DNA from: JAGPUQ01 sp041594335
GTDB taxonomy: Bacteria > Pseudomonadota > Gammaproteobacteria > Pseudomonadales > Porticoccaceae
DNA: 56,144 nucleotides
Direction: 5' to 3'
Assembly (NCBI GenBank): GCA_041594335.1
Contig: JBFHML010000011.1
Location: 1 to 56,144, forward strand
Part shown: piece by piece, positions 44,480 to 52,055 of the stretch
How the letters are laid out: each line of letters starts with the position of its first letter
How positions within the stretch are numbered: position 1 is the stretch's first letter
Position numbers and translations under genes: made by a program
The notes under the pieces: model-generated
What the model saw: only the letters and a program-made list of their open reading frames with translations
Told to the model about the DNA's origin: nothing
The model's database searches: none

Positions 44480-44801
44480 CCGACTCGCGCGCACAGAGGT
44501 GGGCATGCAACACGGCGATGACAGCACCGGCGATCGTCTCACACAGTCGATAGTACACCGTCTGCGCATCCCGACGCGTGGTCACTAAACCAGCCCGGCG
44601 CAAAGTGCCCAAATGCTGGGACAGCGCCGACTGGCTGAGTGGAATCCGGGCGTTCAACTCGCCGACAGAGAATTCGCCTTCGTGTAATACGCACAGCACC
44701 ATCAAACGGTTCCGATTCGCCATCGCCTTGAGCACAACTTCCGCCGCTGCCGCATGACGCGCCAGGGCGCGAACATCGACTCCTTCTGCTGCTCCGGCCA
44801 C
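44472..44801 (-). CDS. ArsR family regulator, BigR/SqrR-like sulfide sensor
   Basis: A 109-residue winged-helix repressor. The recognition region is VGELNARIPLSQSALSQHLG, followed by the wing LVTTRRDAQTVYYRL. Cys37 (in LMVLCVLHEGE) and Cys103 (near the C-terminus) are 66 residues apart. This is the spacing of the redox pair Cys42/Cys108 in BigR, which forms a di- or tetrasulfide bond with reactive sulfur and releases DNA. A third Cys (87) is present. It is divergent from two YeeE/YedE genes, and an operator-like inverted repeat lies between. Repression lifted by sulfide or persulfide is inferred. Confidence 0.85.
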   Translation of the reverse strand: MAGAAEGVDVRALARHAAAAEVVLKAMANRNRLMVLCVLHEGEFSVGELNARIPLSQSALSQHLGTLRRAGLVTTRRDAQTVYYRLCETIAGAVIAVLHAHLCARESVS

Positions 44802-44856
44802 ACCAGCTCCTCACTTCGCTGTGCAAAAAAGGGCTATTCACGGTTTATCAAGAACT

Positions 44857-44873
44857 GCTAATCTTTGATTGGC
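44857..44873. promoter_or_regulatory. Putative operator for the ArsR/BigR-like regulator
   Basis: GCTAATC-TTT-GATTGGC is an inverted repeat with one mismatch, centred in the 153-bp gap between arsR and the first YeeE/YedE gene. A further GCTAAT-like element overlaps it on the right (44872-44877). AT-rich GCTAAT-type half-sites resemble BigR targets as I recall them. Confidence 0.5.
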
Positions 44874-44954
44874 TAATATAGTGGAATCGTCGTCTTCCTT
44901 TCAACGGGCCGGGCCGCCTAGCGAAACGGTCGCAGCATACGGGAGGTACTGCCC

Positions 44955-45371
44955 ATGCATCCTTTTGTTCTTGCCACGGTCGGCGGCGCCATGATCGGCG
45001 CCGCCGCCGTCCTGCTGATGGCGCTCAACGGCCGTATCGCCGGCGTCAGTGGCATCCTGGCCGGTGCGTTTCACCAACCCGCTCACCAGCGTTTGTGGCG
45101 CTGGCTTTTTGTGTTCGGTTTGGTGCTCGGCGGTGCCCTGCCGGCGCTGGTCTTTCCCGACCTGAAAGCGCCGGAACCCCAGGCCGGCATCGGTTTGGCC
45201 GCAGCGGCGGGACTCATCGTCGGTTTGGGCACCGGGGTGGGGTCGGGCTGCACCAGCGGCCATGGTATCTGCGGCATTTCCCGGTTCTCCAAACGCTCTG
45301 TGGTTGCCACCCTGACCTTTATGGCGGCTGGCATAGCTACCGTCACCGCGCTGCGCTGGCTCCCTCTCTGA
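44955..45371 (+). CDS. YeeE/YedE family membrane protein (PmpA-like)
   Basis: A 138-residue membrane protein with four hydrophobic segments, forming one half of a YeeE/YedE (DUF395) permease. The conserved cysteine motif GVGSGCTSGHGICGISRFS is complete; in thiosulfate carriers of this family such cysteines pass the sulfur compound along. The second half is the next gene, 10 bp downstream. Divergence from a BigR-like regulator supports a role in import of thiosulfate or another sulfur compound. Confidence 0.87.
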   Translation: MHPFVLATVGGAMIGAAAVLLMALNGRIAGVSGILAGAFHQPAHQRLWRWLFVFGLVLGGALPALVFPDLKAPEPQAGIGLAAAAGLIVGLGTGVGSGCTSGHGICGISRFSKRSVVATLTFMAAGIATVTALRWLPL

Positions 45372-45381
45372 GGAATCGATC

Positions 45382-45822
45382 ATGAAAATCGCGCTGTCGG
45401 CACTCTGCTCCGGACTGCTCTTCGGAGCGGGGCTGGCCATCTCCGGAATGACCAACACCACCCGAGTGCAGAACTTTTTGGACGTGTTCGGCGCCTGGGA
45501 TCCGACACTCGCCTTTGTCATGGGTAGCGGCCTAGTGGTGGCAACCCTGGGCTATCAGTGGGTCTTCCGCTCTCCCAAACCCCGATTGGCCGCGCAGTTC
45601 TCGCTGCCGGCACGCAGCGACATCGACGCCCGCCTCTTGACCGGCGCGGTGATCTTTGGGGTCGGTTGGGGCCTGGTAGGTTATTGTCCGGGGCCAGCGC
45701 TGGCGGGATTGAGCTACGGCCACCTCCAAACACTGGTCTTTGTACCCGCCATGATCATCGGCTTGCTCCTTGCCCAGTGGAGTCATGTCGATACGAAACC
45801 CGGGGCATTGCGGTCCACCTGA
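45382..45822 (+). CDS. YeeE/YedE family membrane protein, second half (PmpB-like)
   Basis: A 146-residue membrane protein with four predicted helices. It has LLFGAGLAISGMTNTTRVQN (conserved SGM motif), FLDVFGAWDPTLAFVMG and FGVGWGLVGYCPGPALAGLS with the conserved Cys. It pairs with the preceding gene to complete a YeeE/YedE permease; the split into two half-size genes is common in proteobacteria. A weak terminator follows directly. Confidence 0.87.
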   Translation: MKIALSALCSGLLFGAGLAISGMTNTTRVQNFLDVFGAWDPTLAFVMGSGLVVATLGYQWVFRSPKPRLAAQFSLPARSDIDARLLTGAVIFGVGWGLVGYCPGPALAGLSYGHLQTLVFVPAMIIGLLLAQWSHVDTKPGALRST

Positions 45823-45846
45823 GCCGCACGTTGCCTCGGCTTTTTT
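45821..45846 (+). terminator. Weak Rho-independent terminator after the YeeE/YedE pair
   Basis: A short stem (AGCCG with CGGCT, plus one G-T pair) around a 10-base loop begins at the stop of the second permease gene and runs into T6-7. The stem is only 5-6 bp, so efficiency may be modest. Confidence 0.5.
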
Positions 45847-45865
45847 GCCCCGGGTCGATCCTCGC

Positions 45866-46324
45866 TCAGCGCGGCTCGCAAATAAACACTGGGATATCGC
45901 GGTCGGTGCGTTGTTGGTAGAGCTCGTAGTCGGGGTAGTATTGACAGCAGACCGGCCACACCGCCTTTTTCTCTTCGGCGCTCGCGTGACGCGCCTGCAG
46001 CGCCATTTTTTTATCACGGTACTGCACTTCGATATCTGGATTGGCGAATAGGTTGTTGACCCACACGGGGCTTGTCGGCGCACCGCCCTGAGAGCCCACC
46101 AAAATAACCCCTTCCCGATAGGGGACATACATCAGCGGCACCGTGCGCTTAGCGCCCGACTTGGCGCCGGTCATGGTTACCAAACAGACTTCGTGGCCAT
46201 TCAGCTTTCCCATCACGCGGCCGTTGCTCCACCGATAGATCTTCTCATTGATACGGGAAAACACCTTGAGCCAAGGAATGATTTTTGCCATCTGTTCCGA
46301 TGTGGCAGTGCGCAGGTTCACCAT
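45866..46324 (-). CDS. Deazaflavin-dependent nitroreductase-like (DUF385) protein
   Basis: A 152-residue split-barrel flavin/deazaflavin-binding protein. GHEVCLVTMTGAKSGAKRTV, PLMYVPYREGVILVGSQGGA and the PTSPVWVNNLFANPDIEVQY region are typical of the nitroreductase/quinone-reductase family first described for Mycobacterium Ddn. Those enzymes use F420, which most gammaproteobacteria lack, so FMN or another cofactor or a non-catalytic role is possible. I chose ATG 46324, seven bases after GGAG. It lies alone, convergent with the YeeE/YedE unit. Confidence 0.82.
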   Translation of the reverse strand: MVNLRTATSEQMAKIIPWLKVFSRINEKIYRWSNGRVMGKLNGHEVCLVTMTGAKSGAKRTVPLMYVPYREGVILVGSQGGAPTSPVWVNNLFANPDIEVQYRDKKMALQARHASAEEKKAVWPVCCQYYPDYELYQQRTDRDIPVFICEPR

Positions 46325-46534
46325 GGCCATTCTCCGAATCCACGTTGTTCTTGTTGGCGACAAGATACCGCACATGGGCAGGACAACGCACGGCTCACGT
46401 GGTGACGACCCACCAACGGCGCACACTTATATGCAAAAAAATTCTAAAAAGCGGCCCTATCAATGTGTTTTTCAAATTAACGACAGGCGCTATGCTGCGC
46501 CATCGTGCGCGTATCAATCCCAGGAGCAGCGGAC

Positions 46535-48319
46535 ATGGAATGGCAGGCATGGTTCGCCATCGGCTTGACGCTGGCGGTATTGGTGACGCTGATCGTGACA
46601 CGTCTTGGCCCCCACCTCGTGATGATGGCCGCGCTTACTGTACTGAGCCTATGCGGCGTACTCAGTGCTGGGGAGGCGCTGGCCGGTTTTAGCAACCCAG
46701 GGCTGATCACCGTTGCCGCGATGTTCGTCGTCGCCGCCGGACTCGATGCCTCCGGAGGCATCGACCTGCTGGTCAACCGGCTGCTCGGGAATCCCACGTC
46801 CGTCCGCCGGGCGCAGCTGCGCATCGCGGCCCCGGTGACCGCGCTCAGCGGCCTGCTCAACAACACCCCACTGGTGGCCGCGATGATTCCGGCATTGCAT
46901 GCCTGGTCTCGACGCATCGGCGTGGCGCCTTCCAAACTCATGATTCCCCTGAGCTACAGCGCGATCCTCGGCGGGACCCTGACCCTGCTGGGCACGAGCA
47001 CCAACCTGGTGGTCAATGGTCAATACGAAGTTCTCACCGGCAAACCGGGATTCAGCCTGTTCGACATCACCCCACTGGGTATCCCCGTGGCGCTGGTCGG
47101 ATTGACGTTCTTGTTACTGTCCTTTCCCCGCCTGCTGCCGGATCGCAAAGAGAAAACGCCCTTTGCGAACCTCCGCGAATTTACGCTGGAAGTGGCCGTG
47201 GCCCCGGGTGGCCCCTTGGTGGGCAAAACCGTCGAAGAGGCCGGCCTGCGCCACCTACGTCGCGTGTATCTGGTCGAGATTGAGCGCGACGGCAATATCG
47301 TGACCGCAGTACCGTCCCAAGAGAAATTGCGCGGCGGCGACCGCTTGGTATTCGCGGGCGACACCCAGGCCATCTCTGACTTACTACGGATCAATGGGAT
47401 TATCCCTTCCGTCGAAGAGAACAACGACAGCCACAGCGAAGGACCGCTGGCAACCGAACGCGCCGAGAGACGACTCGTCGAAGCCGTGGTTTCTCCGCAC
47501 TGCGATGCGGTTGGTCATGCCATCCGGGACTCCCGATTCCGAGATCGTTACGGCGCCGCAGTATTGGCGGTCGCCCGCAACGGTGAACGGGTCCCCGGGA
47601 ACCTCGGCAGCATCGAGCTTGAGGCCGGAGATACTTTGTTGTTGGAGGCGCGCCCGGCCTTCGTCAGCCGCCAACGCTATACCAAGGACTTTCTGCTGAT
47701 CAATGATCTGGACACCGAGCAGCCGCGGCACGAGCGCGCCTATCTATCCTGGGGGATTCTGTTAGCCCTGGTGATAGCCGCCGGAACCGGCTGGATCAGC
47801 ATGCTCAATGCTGCATTGATCGGCGCCGGCGCCATGTTGCTGACAGGTTGCTGCTCGATCAGCCAGGCCGAGAAAAGCCTCGATCTTCAGGTCATCATCA
47901 CCATCGCCGCCGCCTTTGCCCTAGGCGCAGCACTCGAGAAAACCGGTGCTGCCGCGGCAATCGGCAACTATTTCCTCTCCTTGAGCGGCGATCGTCCGTG
48001 GCTGCTGTTGGCGATGACCTACATCACCGTGACCTTGCTCACGGAGATCATCACCAATAATGCCGCCGCCATGCTGATGTTGCCCACGGTTCTGGCGGTT
48101 ACCGAGAGTGCTCAACTCAACGCCGAGCCCTTTGTGTTCGCCGTCATGATGGCCGCTTCCGCCAGTTTCTCGACCCCCATTGGCTATCAGACCAATCTCA
48201 TGGTCTACGGCCCTGGGAATTACCGGTTCACGGACTTTCTGCGCGCCGGCATTCCCATGCAGGTGGTGGTCGGCGTCACCACCCTGATCGTGCTATGGAT
48301 CGGGTGGCCGCTGCGCTAA
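46535..48319 (+). CDS. SLC13-type anion transporter with two TrkA-C domains
   Basis: A 594-residue membrane protein of the divalent anion:Na+ symporter / ArsB-NhaD group. N-terminal helices are followed by the NNTPLVAAMIPALHAWSRR motif and LGGTLTLLGTSTNLVVNG. Two soluble RCK_C (TrkA-C) domains sit in the middle, about 210-400 (PGGPLVGKTVEEAGLRHL, then RYGAAVLAVARNGERVPG). The C-terminal half carries the inverted repeat motif TEIITNNAAAMLMLPTVLAV and SASFSTPIGYQTNLMVYG. Sulfate, citrate or similar anions are likely substrates. AGGAG precedes the ATG. Its last 27 bp overlap the end of nhaA. Confidence 0.88.
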   Translation: MEWQAWFAIGLTLAVLVTLIVTRLGPHLVMMAALTVLSLCGVLSAGEALAGFSNPGLITVAAMFVVAAGLDASGGIDLLVNRLLGNPTSVRRAQLRIAAPVTALSGLLNNTPLVAAMIPALHAWSRRIGVAPSKLMIPLSYSAILGGTLTLLGTSTNLVVNGQYEVLTGKPGFSLFDITPLGIPVALVGLTFLLLSFPRLLPDRKEKTPFANLREFTLEVAVAPGGPLVGKTVEEAGLRHLRRVYLVEIERDGNIVTAVPSQEKLRGGDRLVFAGDTQAISDLLRINGIIPSVEENNDSHSEGPLATERAERRLVEAVVSPHCDAVGHAIRDSRFRDRYGAAVLAVARNGERVPGNLGSIELEAGDTLLLEARPAFVSRQRYTKDFLLINDLDTEQPRHERAYLSWGILLALVIAAGTGWISMLNAALIGAGAMLLTGCCSISQAEKSLDLQVIITIAAAFALGAALEKTGAAAAIGNYFLSLSGDRPWLLLAMTYITVTLLTEIITNNAAAMLMLPTVLAVTESAQLNAEPFVFAVMMAASASFSTPIGYQTNLMVYGPGNYRFTDFLRAGIPMQVVVGVTTLIVLWIGWPLR

Positions 48320-49747
48320 GCCCGCCACCGAACCCTCACCGGGGGCTGCCTCGGCAGTACATCGCAACCAAAGGTACCCGGCCACACCGGCGACCAGTGA
48401 GCCGAACAGCACGCCCGTCTTGGCCAGGAGCAGGCTCTGCGGCGCCTCTCGAAAGGCGAGCTCGCTGATAAAAATCGACATGGTGAAGCCGATACCCGCG
48501 AGCAGCGCAACGCCTGGGATCTGCACAAATCGGGTCCCGGTCGGCAGTTCGCCAATCCCGAACCGCAACGCTAACCAAACGGCACCGGTAACCCCGATCA
48601 ATTTGCCAACCACCAAACCCAAGCCGGTGCCCAGGGCAACGGGATCGCGCAATAGCGCGCTCCAGTCACTGCCTTGCAGCGGGATTCCCGCGTTAAATAA
48701 CGCAAATGCCGGTACTACCAGGAAAGCAACAGGCAGATGCCAGAGGTGTTCGAGCCGCTGCAGCGGCGCCTGCACCTGTAGCGCGCCATTGCCGAGCGCC
48801 TGAGCGATGGCGCGTAATTCATCGTTGGTCAGAATGCTGGCGTCCGGCCGATGGCTGCGGTCGAACTGCCGCATCAGCGCCCGCACGCGCCGACTGAAAG
48901 CCTCCGGGTCATAGCGGGGGCGAGCCGGCACGGTAAACGCCCCGATGACCCCCGCTAAGGTCGCGTGCACCCCGGATTTGAGCAGCACGTACCAGAGCAC
49001 GACCGCGACGAGAAAGTAAGGCATGGTGCGGCGAATGCCAGCGAGGTTGAACACCATCAGCAAGGCCACCACCCCTGCCGCCGCGGCCAACCAATCCAGT
49101 GCGATGTTCTCGGTATAGAACACCGCGATCACCAACACCGCCCCCAGGTCGTCGACGATGGCCAGCGCGACCAGAAAAGTAATCAACGCCCGGGGCACGC
49201 GACCGGCGAGCAACGCCACCACCCCCAAGGAAAACGCAATATCGGTGGCCATGGGGATACCCCAGCCCCGCTCCTGCGGCACACTGCCGCCATTGAACAA
49301 GGCGTAGATCAATGCCGGCACCACCATGCCTCCTAGGGCGGCGACGATCGGCAGCACGGCATGGCTGGGACGGGCCAACTCACCGACCAGAACTTCCCGT
49401 TTTAACTCCATCCCGACCACAAAGAAAAACAGTGCCATCAGGCCGTCGTTGATCCAGTGGTGTAGCGTTTTCTCAAGTCCCCAGTTGCCAAGCTGGAGAC
49501 TCGCGGGCAGATGCACGACATGCTGATAGAGTGGGGCCAGAGCAGAGTTGGCGAGCAATAAGGCCAGCAACGTCGTGCTCATCAACACGATTCCGCCCGT
49601 GGTCTGCCGGTGGATAAACTCCTCGAAAGGCGTCAACAGACGGTCAAAAGCACGCTCCCAAGGAGCCAGAATCACCCCTTCCCCGTTGTCATCGCCACCT
49701 GATCCGGAAGGTCCGGATGTTTGCCGAGAATGCTGCTTGTCGGTCAC
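48293..49747 (-). CDS. nhaA: Na+/H+ antiporter NhaA
   Basis: A 484-residue NhaA, longer than the E. coli protein (388) because of a hydrophilic N-terminal extension of about 35 residues and an insertion near 280-320 (a basic cytoplasmic loop). Core motifs: WINDGLMALFFFVVGMELKR, IPMATDIAFSLGVVALLAGR and ALAIVDDLGAVLVIAVFYTE, where the paired aspartates bind Na+/H+. LLAGIGFTMSIFISELAF is also intact. It exports Na+ using the proton gradient at alkaline pH. It converges on the SLC13 carrier with overlapping 3' ends. Confidence 0.95.
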   Translation of the reverse strand: MTDKQHSRQTSGPSGSGGDDNGEGVILAPWERAFDRLLTPFEEFIHRQTTGGIVLMSTTLLALLLANSALAPLYQHVVHLPASLQLGNWGLEKTLHHWINDGLMALFFFVVGMELKREVLVGELARPSHAVLPIVAALGGMVVPALIYALFNGGSVPQERGWGIPMATDIAFSLGVVALLAGRVPRALITFLVALAIVDDLGAVLVIAVFYTENIALDWLAAAAGVVALLMVFNLAGIRRTMPYFLVAVVLWYVLLKSGVHATLAGVIGAFTVPARPRYDPEAFSRRVRALMRQFDRSHRPDASILTNDELRAIAQALGNGALQVQAPLQRLEHLWHLPVAFLVVPAFALFNAGIPLQGSDWSALLRDPVALGTGLGLVVGKLIGVTGAVWLALRFGIGELPTGTRFVQIPGVALLAGIGFTMSIFISELAFREAPQSLLLAKTGVLFGSLVAGVAGYLWLRCTAEAAPGEGSVAGLAQRPPDP

Positions 49748-49890
49748 GCGTCCTCCAACCCTGAAGCTGTGCGTCGCTAATACATCGGATCCCTACGGAC
49801 ACTGCCAACTGGGATCCGTGCCTATCATACCTGCCCGCTGTCACCGCATCTCGAAGCCGATGCCCGAGACGCGGCGACGCAAGCGCTCGG

Positions 49891-49925
49891 TATAAATAAA
49901 AAAGGCGCCGGGGAAAACCGGCGCC
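49891..49925 (-). terminator. Rho-independent terminator after the TorF porin gene
   Basis: On the minus strand an 8-bp GGCGCCGG/CCGGCGCC stem with a 6-base loop is followed by TTTTTTATTTATA. It lies about 30 bp after the porin stop. A run of nine C residues (minus strand, 49937-49929) separates stop and stem. Confidence 0.9.
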
Positions 49926-49954
49926 CAAGGGGGGGGGTGGAGGAGAGTATCTGT

Positions 49955-50659
49955 TCAGATTTCGATGGGCAGCGAATAGGAGACCACGAACTTGAGGTCC
50001 TCGTCGAAAGAGCCTGCGTCATCTTTGTCCAGATCCTGATCGACTATTTTGCTAGCGGTAAAAGAAATGTTGTCGTTAAACGCGTAGGACAGGTCGACGT
50101 GGGTCATGTCATTGCTGTCACTTCCTTCGGGATCATGAAAACCGACCGTGAGGCTGACCTGACCGATGCCGCCACTGAGCGTCCAGTACTCATAACCGGT
50201 AGCCCCAGCGATATTGTCGTAGTACGACAAGCTCACACCTTTGTAGCCGACGGTGGTGATGATTTCACTCAATTCGCCGGTGGTATCGTCGGAAACATCA
50301 AAGCCCTTACCGGCCAAGCCGTTGTCGGAATAGTTGTAGTTCCACAGGCTGATATCGAAGGAAAAGTCGCCCATTTCCGCGCCGTAGCCGACGTAATAGT
50401 CGTATTCGTTGCCGAGCGCATCGTCGCCGCTGCTGACCCAAATCCCAGCATAGGCACCGCCGATGCTGTAGGTGAGATCACCGGAAACCGCAGCGCTGCC
50501 GTCACCCAAATCGAGGCCGCGCCACAGATACATATTGGCGACTGAGGCCGATGCCGACAGTTCGCCCGCGGCATGCGCCGCGGGAGCGGCTGCCAAAATG
50601 CCGCCCACCACGGCCGCTGCAACGCCAGTGCGGATGAAATGGGTAGTCTTGCTCAACAT
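49955..50659 (-). CDS. TorF family putative porin
   Basis: A 234-residue outer-membrane beta-barrel. A signal peptide (MLSKTTHFIRTGVAAAVVGG, ending in AAPAAHA) precedes an acidic, aromatic-rich barrel with alternating strands: ASVANMYLWRGLDLGDG, SGDLTYSIGGAYAGIWVSS, YDYYVGYGAEMGDFSFDISL and WNYNYSD. The DMTHVDLSYAFNDNISFTAS segment and a terminal SYSLPIEI strand close it. This matches the TIGR02001/TorF group of unknown substrate. AGAGGG precedes ATG 50659. A sigma-54-type promoter, IHF site and NtrC-like palindrome lie upstream, so nitrogen control is likely. I recall such porins beside glnK-amtB in other genomes. Confidence 0.85.
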   Translation of the reverse strand: MLSKTTHFIRTGVAAAVVGGILAAAPAAHAAGELSASASVANMYLWRGLDLGDGSAAVSGDLTYSIGGAYAGIWVSSGDDALGNEYDYYVGYGAEMGDFSFDISLWNYNYSDNGLAGKGFDVSDDTTGELSEIITTVGYKGVSLSYYDNIAGATGYEYWTLSGGIGQVSLTVGFHDPEGSDSNDMTHVDLSYAFNDNISFTASKIVDQDLDKDDAGSFDEDLKFVVSYSLPIEI

Positions 50660-50728
50660 AGGTTTTCCCTCTTGTGCATTGGAAAGGGAACCCTCGGTAG
50701 GTTCCACTGTGCTTTCGCACTGGATGCA

Positions 50729-50746
50729 AAGCACTTCCCATGCCAA
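50729..50746 (-). promoter_or_regulatory. Sigma-54 promoter of the TorF porin gene
   Basis: The minus strand reads TTGGCATGGGAAGTGCTT. The invariant GG (-24) and GC (-12) are separated by exactly 10 bp. Eleven to twelve positions agree with TGGCACG-N4-TTGCW. Transcription would begin near 50719, about 60 nt before the start codon. Confidence 0.75.
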
Positions 50747-50919
50747 CAATCGGGCAGACGGGTGATCAGAGGACTTCTATGTGAAGGTTTTTTGACAAAG
50801 ACGCGGAACGGGAAATCTCGGACGCTCGCCGAGTGGACACCGGCGGCAGTCGCCGGCCATGGCCAGCCGCCGAATCACACCCCACCGAGGACGCCAGAAA
50901 AAGAACAATTAAATTGAAA

Positions 50920-50932
50920 AATCAATCAGTTA
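50920..50932 (+). promoter_or_regulatory. IHF-binding site
   Basis: AATCAATCAGTTA matches the IHF consensus WATCAA-N4-TTR at every position, and an A/T-rich flank (50899-50919) lies on its 5' side. It sits about 175 bp upstream of the sigma-54 promoter, between it and the NtrC-like site. Confidence 0.65.
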
Positions 50933-51044
50933 AACGATGGGGAGCACAAGCCATCGCTTGCGCGACAGCAGGGGCACCCCGTGTCCCAGCGGCGAACCAG
51001 GGAATCGCACCTGCACGCCTCATCTGCCCCAGAACCGAGCAGCA

Positions 51045-51061
51045 CGCACCATCATGGTGCG
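51045..51061. promoter_or_regulatory. NtrC enhancer-like palindrome
   Basis: CGCACCATCATGGTGCG is a perfect palindrome (GCACC-N5-GGTGC) that matches the NtrC site core of E. coli glnA (TGCACCA-N3-TGGTGCA). It lies 300 bp upstream of the sigma-54 promoter and 29 bp past the stop of the collagen-like gene. A half-site GCACC at 51007 could add weak binding. No T-tract follows on either strand, so it is not an intrinsic terminator. Confidence 0.65.
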
Positions 51062-51089
51062 CCTGCCCGTCCGCGCTACCGTATCCAGC

Positions 51090-52055
51090 CTAATTTGAGG
51101 CTTCCCCCTCAAGAACTTCCAGCCGCTGGCGCATGCGCTCCAGCTCCCGCTCGAGCTCCTGCAATCTATCGGTCGCTGGCGGCACCGGCGCACCTCCCGC
51201 TTCCAGCAACCGATCGAGCCTGCGGTCCACATCGGACTCAATGACCACACGCCCTTCACGGCCCAGGGATCCATTCGCCCCCGGCGTTCCCGCGGGCCCA
51301 CGATCACCACCGGGCACCCATTTCTGTCCGCCCGCCAAGGTGCGCATCTGTATATAACCACCTTCCCCGCCTTCTCCTCCGACACCGCCACGCCCACCAT
51401 CGCCGGGCTTTCCAGGGCTGGCTACGACATCGATAACAACACCGGGATCCGCTGACAGTTCCGCTCCGGAAACCTGATAGTACCGAACGCGCACATCGCC
51501 ACCGTCACCGGCAGCACCACCGTCACCGCCACGGCCACCGGCACCACCATCCCCACCGGGACATTTTCTGGCATCGCCGCCATCTTGACCACGACCGCCG
51601 TCCCCGCCATCCCCGCCGTCACCGCCAGGAACCTCGATGGTGAGAGAGCCCAAGGCAGCTATCCCCATGCGCAGGTCCAGGTCGGCGCCCTGACCGCCCG
51701 CACGGCCCTCCACACCCGGTCGCCCGGGCGCGCCGTCTCGGCAATCACCGACCTGCCCGGTGACACTATCGCCATCGTCGCCGGCATCTCCCGAAGCTCC
51801 CGCTCCGAGGATTCTCACACCGGCACCAATTTCCGCACGCTCGACTTCCCACCGCCAGCTCTCAACGTCTGCGGGCAACACCAGGGTCGCGCCATCGCCC
51901 AAAATCCAGGTGCCAAAGCGCGCAGTTGCCAGCGCGCGATCCAGGGTATGCGTAGCGCCGGCGGGAATCTTCAAATCCGCGGCTACGGTCGGTCCGGAAT
52001 GCAACAGCGCACAGACACCCAGCAAAGATGCGATGCCCAGGGAGGTCACTTTCAT
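51090..52055 (-). CDS. Secreted glycine-rich, collagen-like protein
   Basis: A 321-residue protein of unknown function. A signal peptide covers about 1-26 (ending TVAADLK). Residues 27-85 look like a small beta-structured domain (ILGDGATLVLPADVESWRW). Residues 86-190 and 213-270 are Gly/Asp-rich, with GDGGDGG-type runs and true Gly-x-y stretches (GRPGVEGRAGGQG; GPAGTPGANGSLGREG). The two mature Cys (105, 165) could form a disulfide. The last 25 residues (DRLQELERELERMRQRLEVL) form a coiled coil suited to trimerisation. Asp-rich turns may bind Ca2+. The start is ATG 52055, with only a weak GAGAG before it. I recognise no named family. Confidence 0.75.
   Translation of the reverse strand: MKVTSLGIASLLGVCALLHSGPTVAADLKIPAGATHTLDRALATARFGTWILGDGATLVLPADVESWRWEVERAEIGAGVRILGAGASGDAGDDGDSVTGQVGDCRDGAPGRPGVEGRAGGQGADLDLRMGIAALGSLTIEVPGGDGGDGGDGGRGQDGGDARKCPGGDGGAGGRGGDGGAAGDGGDVRVRYYQVSGAELSADPGVVIDVVASPGKPGDGGRGGVGGEGGEGGYIQMRTLAGGQKWVPGGDRGPAGTPGANGSLGREGRVVIESDVDRRLDRLLEAGGAPVPPATDRLQELERELERMRQRLEVLEGEASN

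Larger units (their letters stand above)
50660..51089. other. Regulatory intergenic region upstream of the TorF porin
   Basis: This 430-bp stretch has no gene. From right to left it holds the NtrC-like palindrome (51045-51061), an AT-rich segment with an IHF consensus (50899-50940), a T6 tract near 50775, the sigma-54 promoter (50729-50746) and a leader with a GUGC-GAAA-GCAC hairpin (50709-50720 on the minus strand). The arrangement enhancer, bend, promoter is described in the findings. Confidence 0.75.

Noticed and set aside
51045..51061. Palindrome read as a terminator of the collagen-like gene
   Set aside because: No T-tract follows the stem on the minus strand, and the exact GCACC-N5-GGTGC spacing fits an NtrC site better.
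51400..51660. Gly-rich repeat DNA as a CRISPR or tandem-repeat array
   Set aside because: The repetition comes from GGN/GAY codons of the collagen-like protein; there are no constant repeats with unique spacers.
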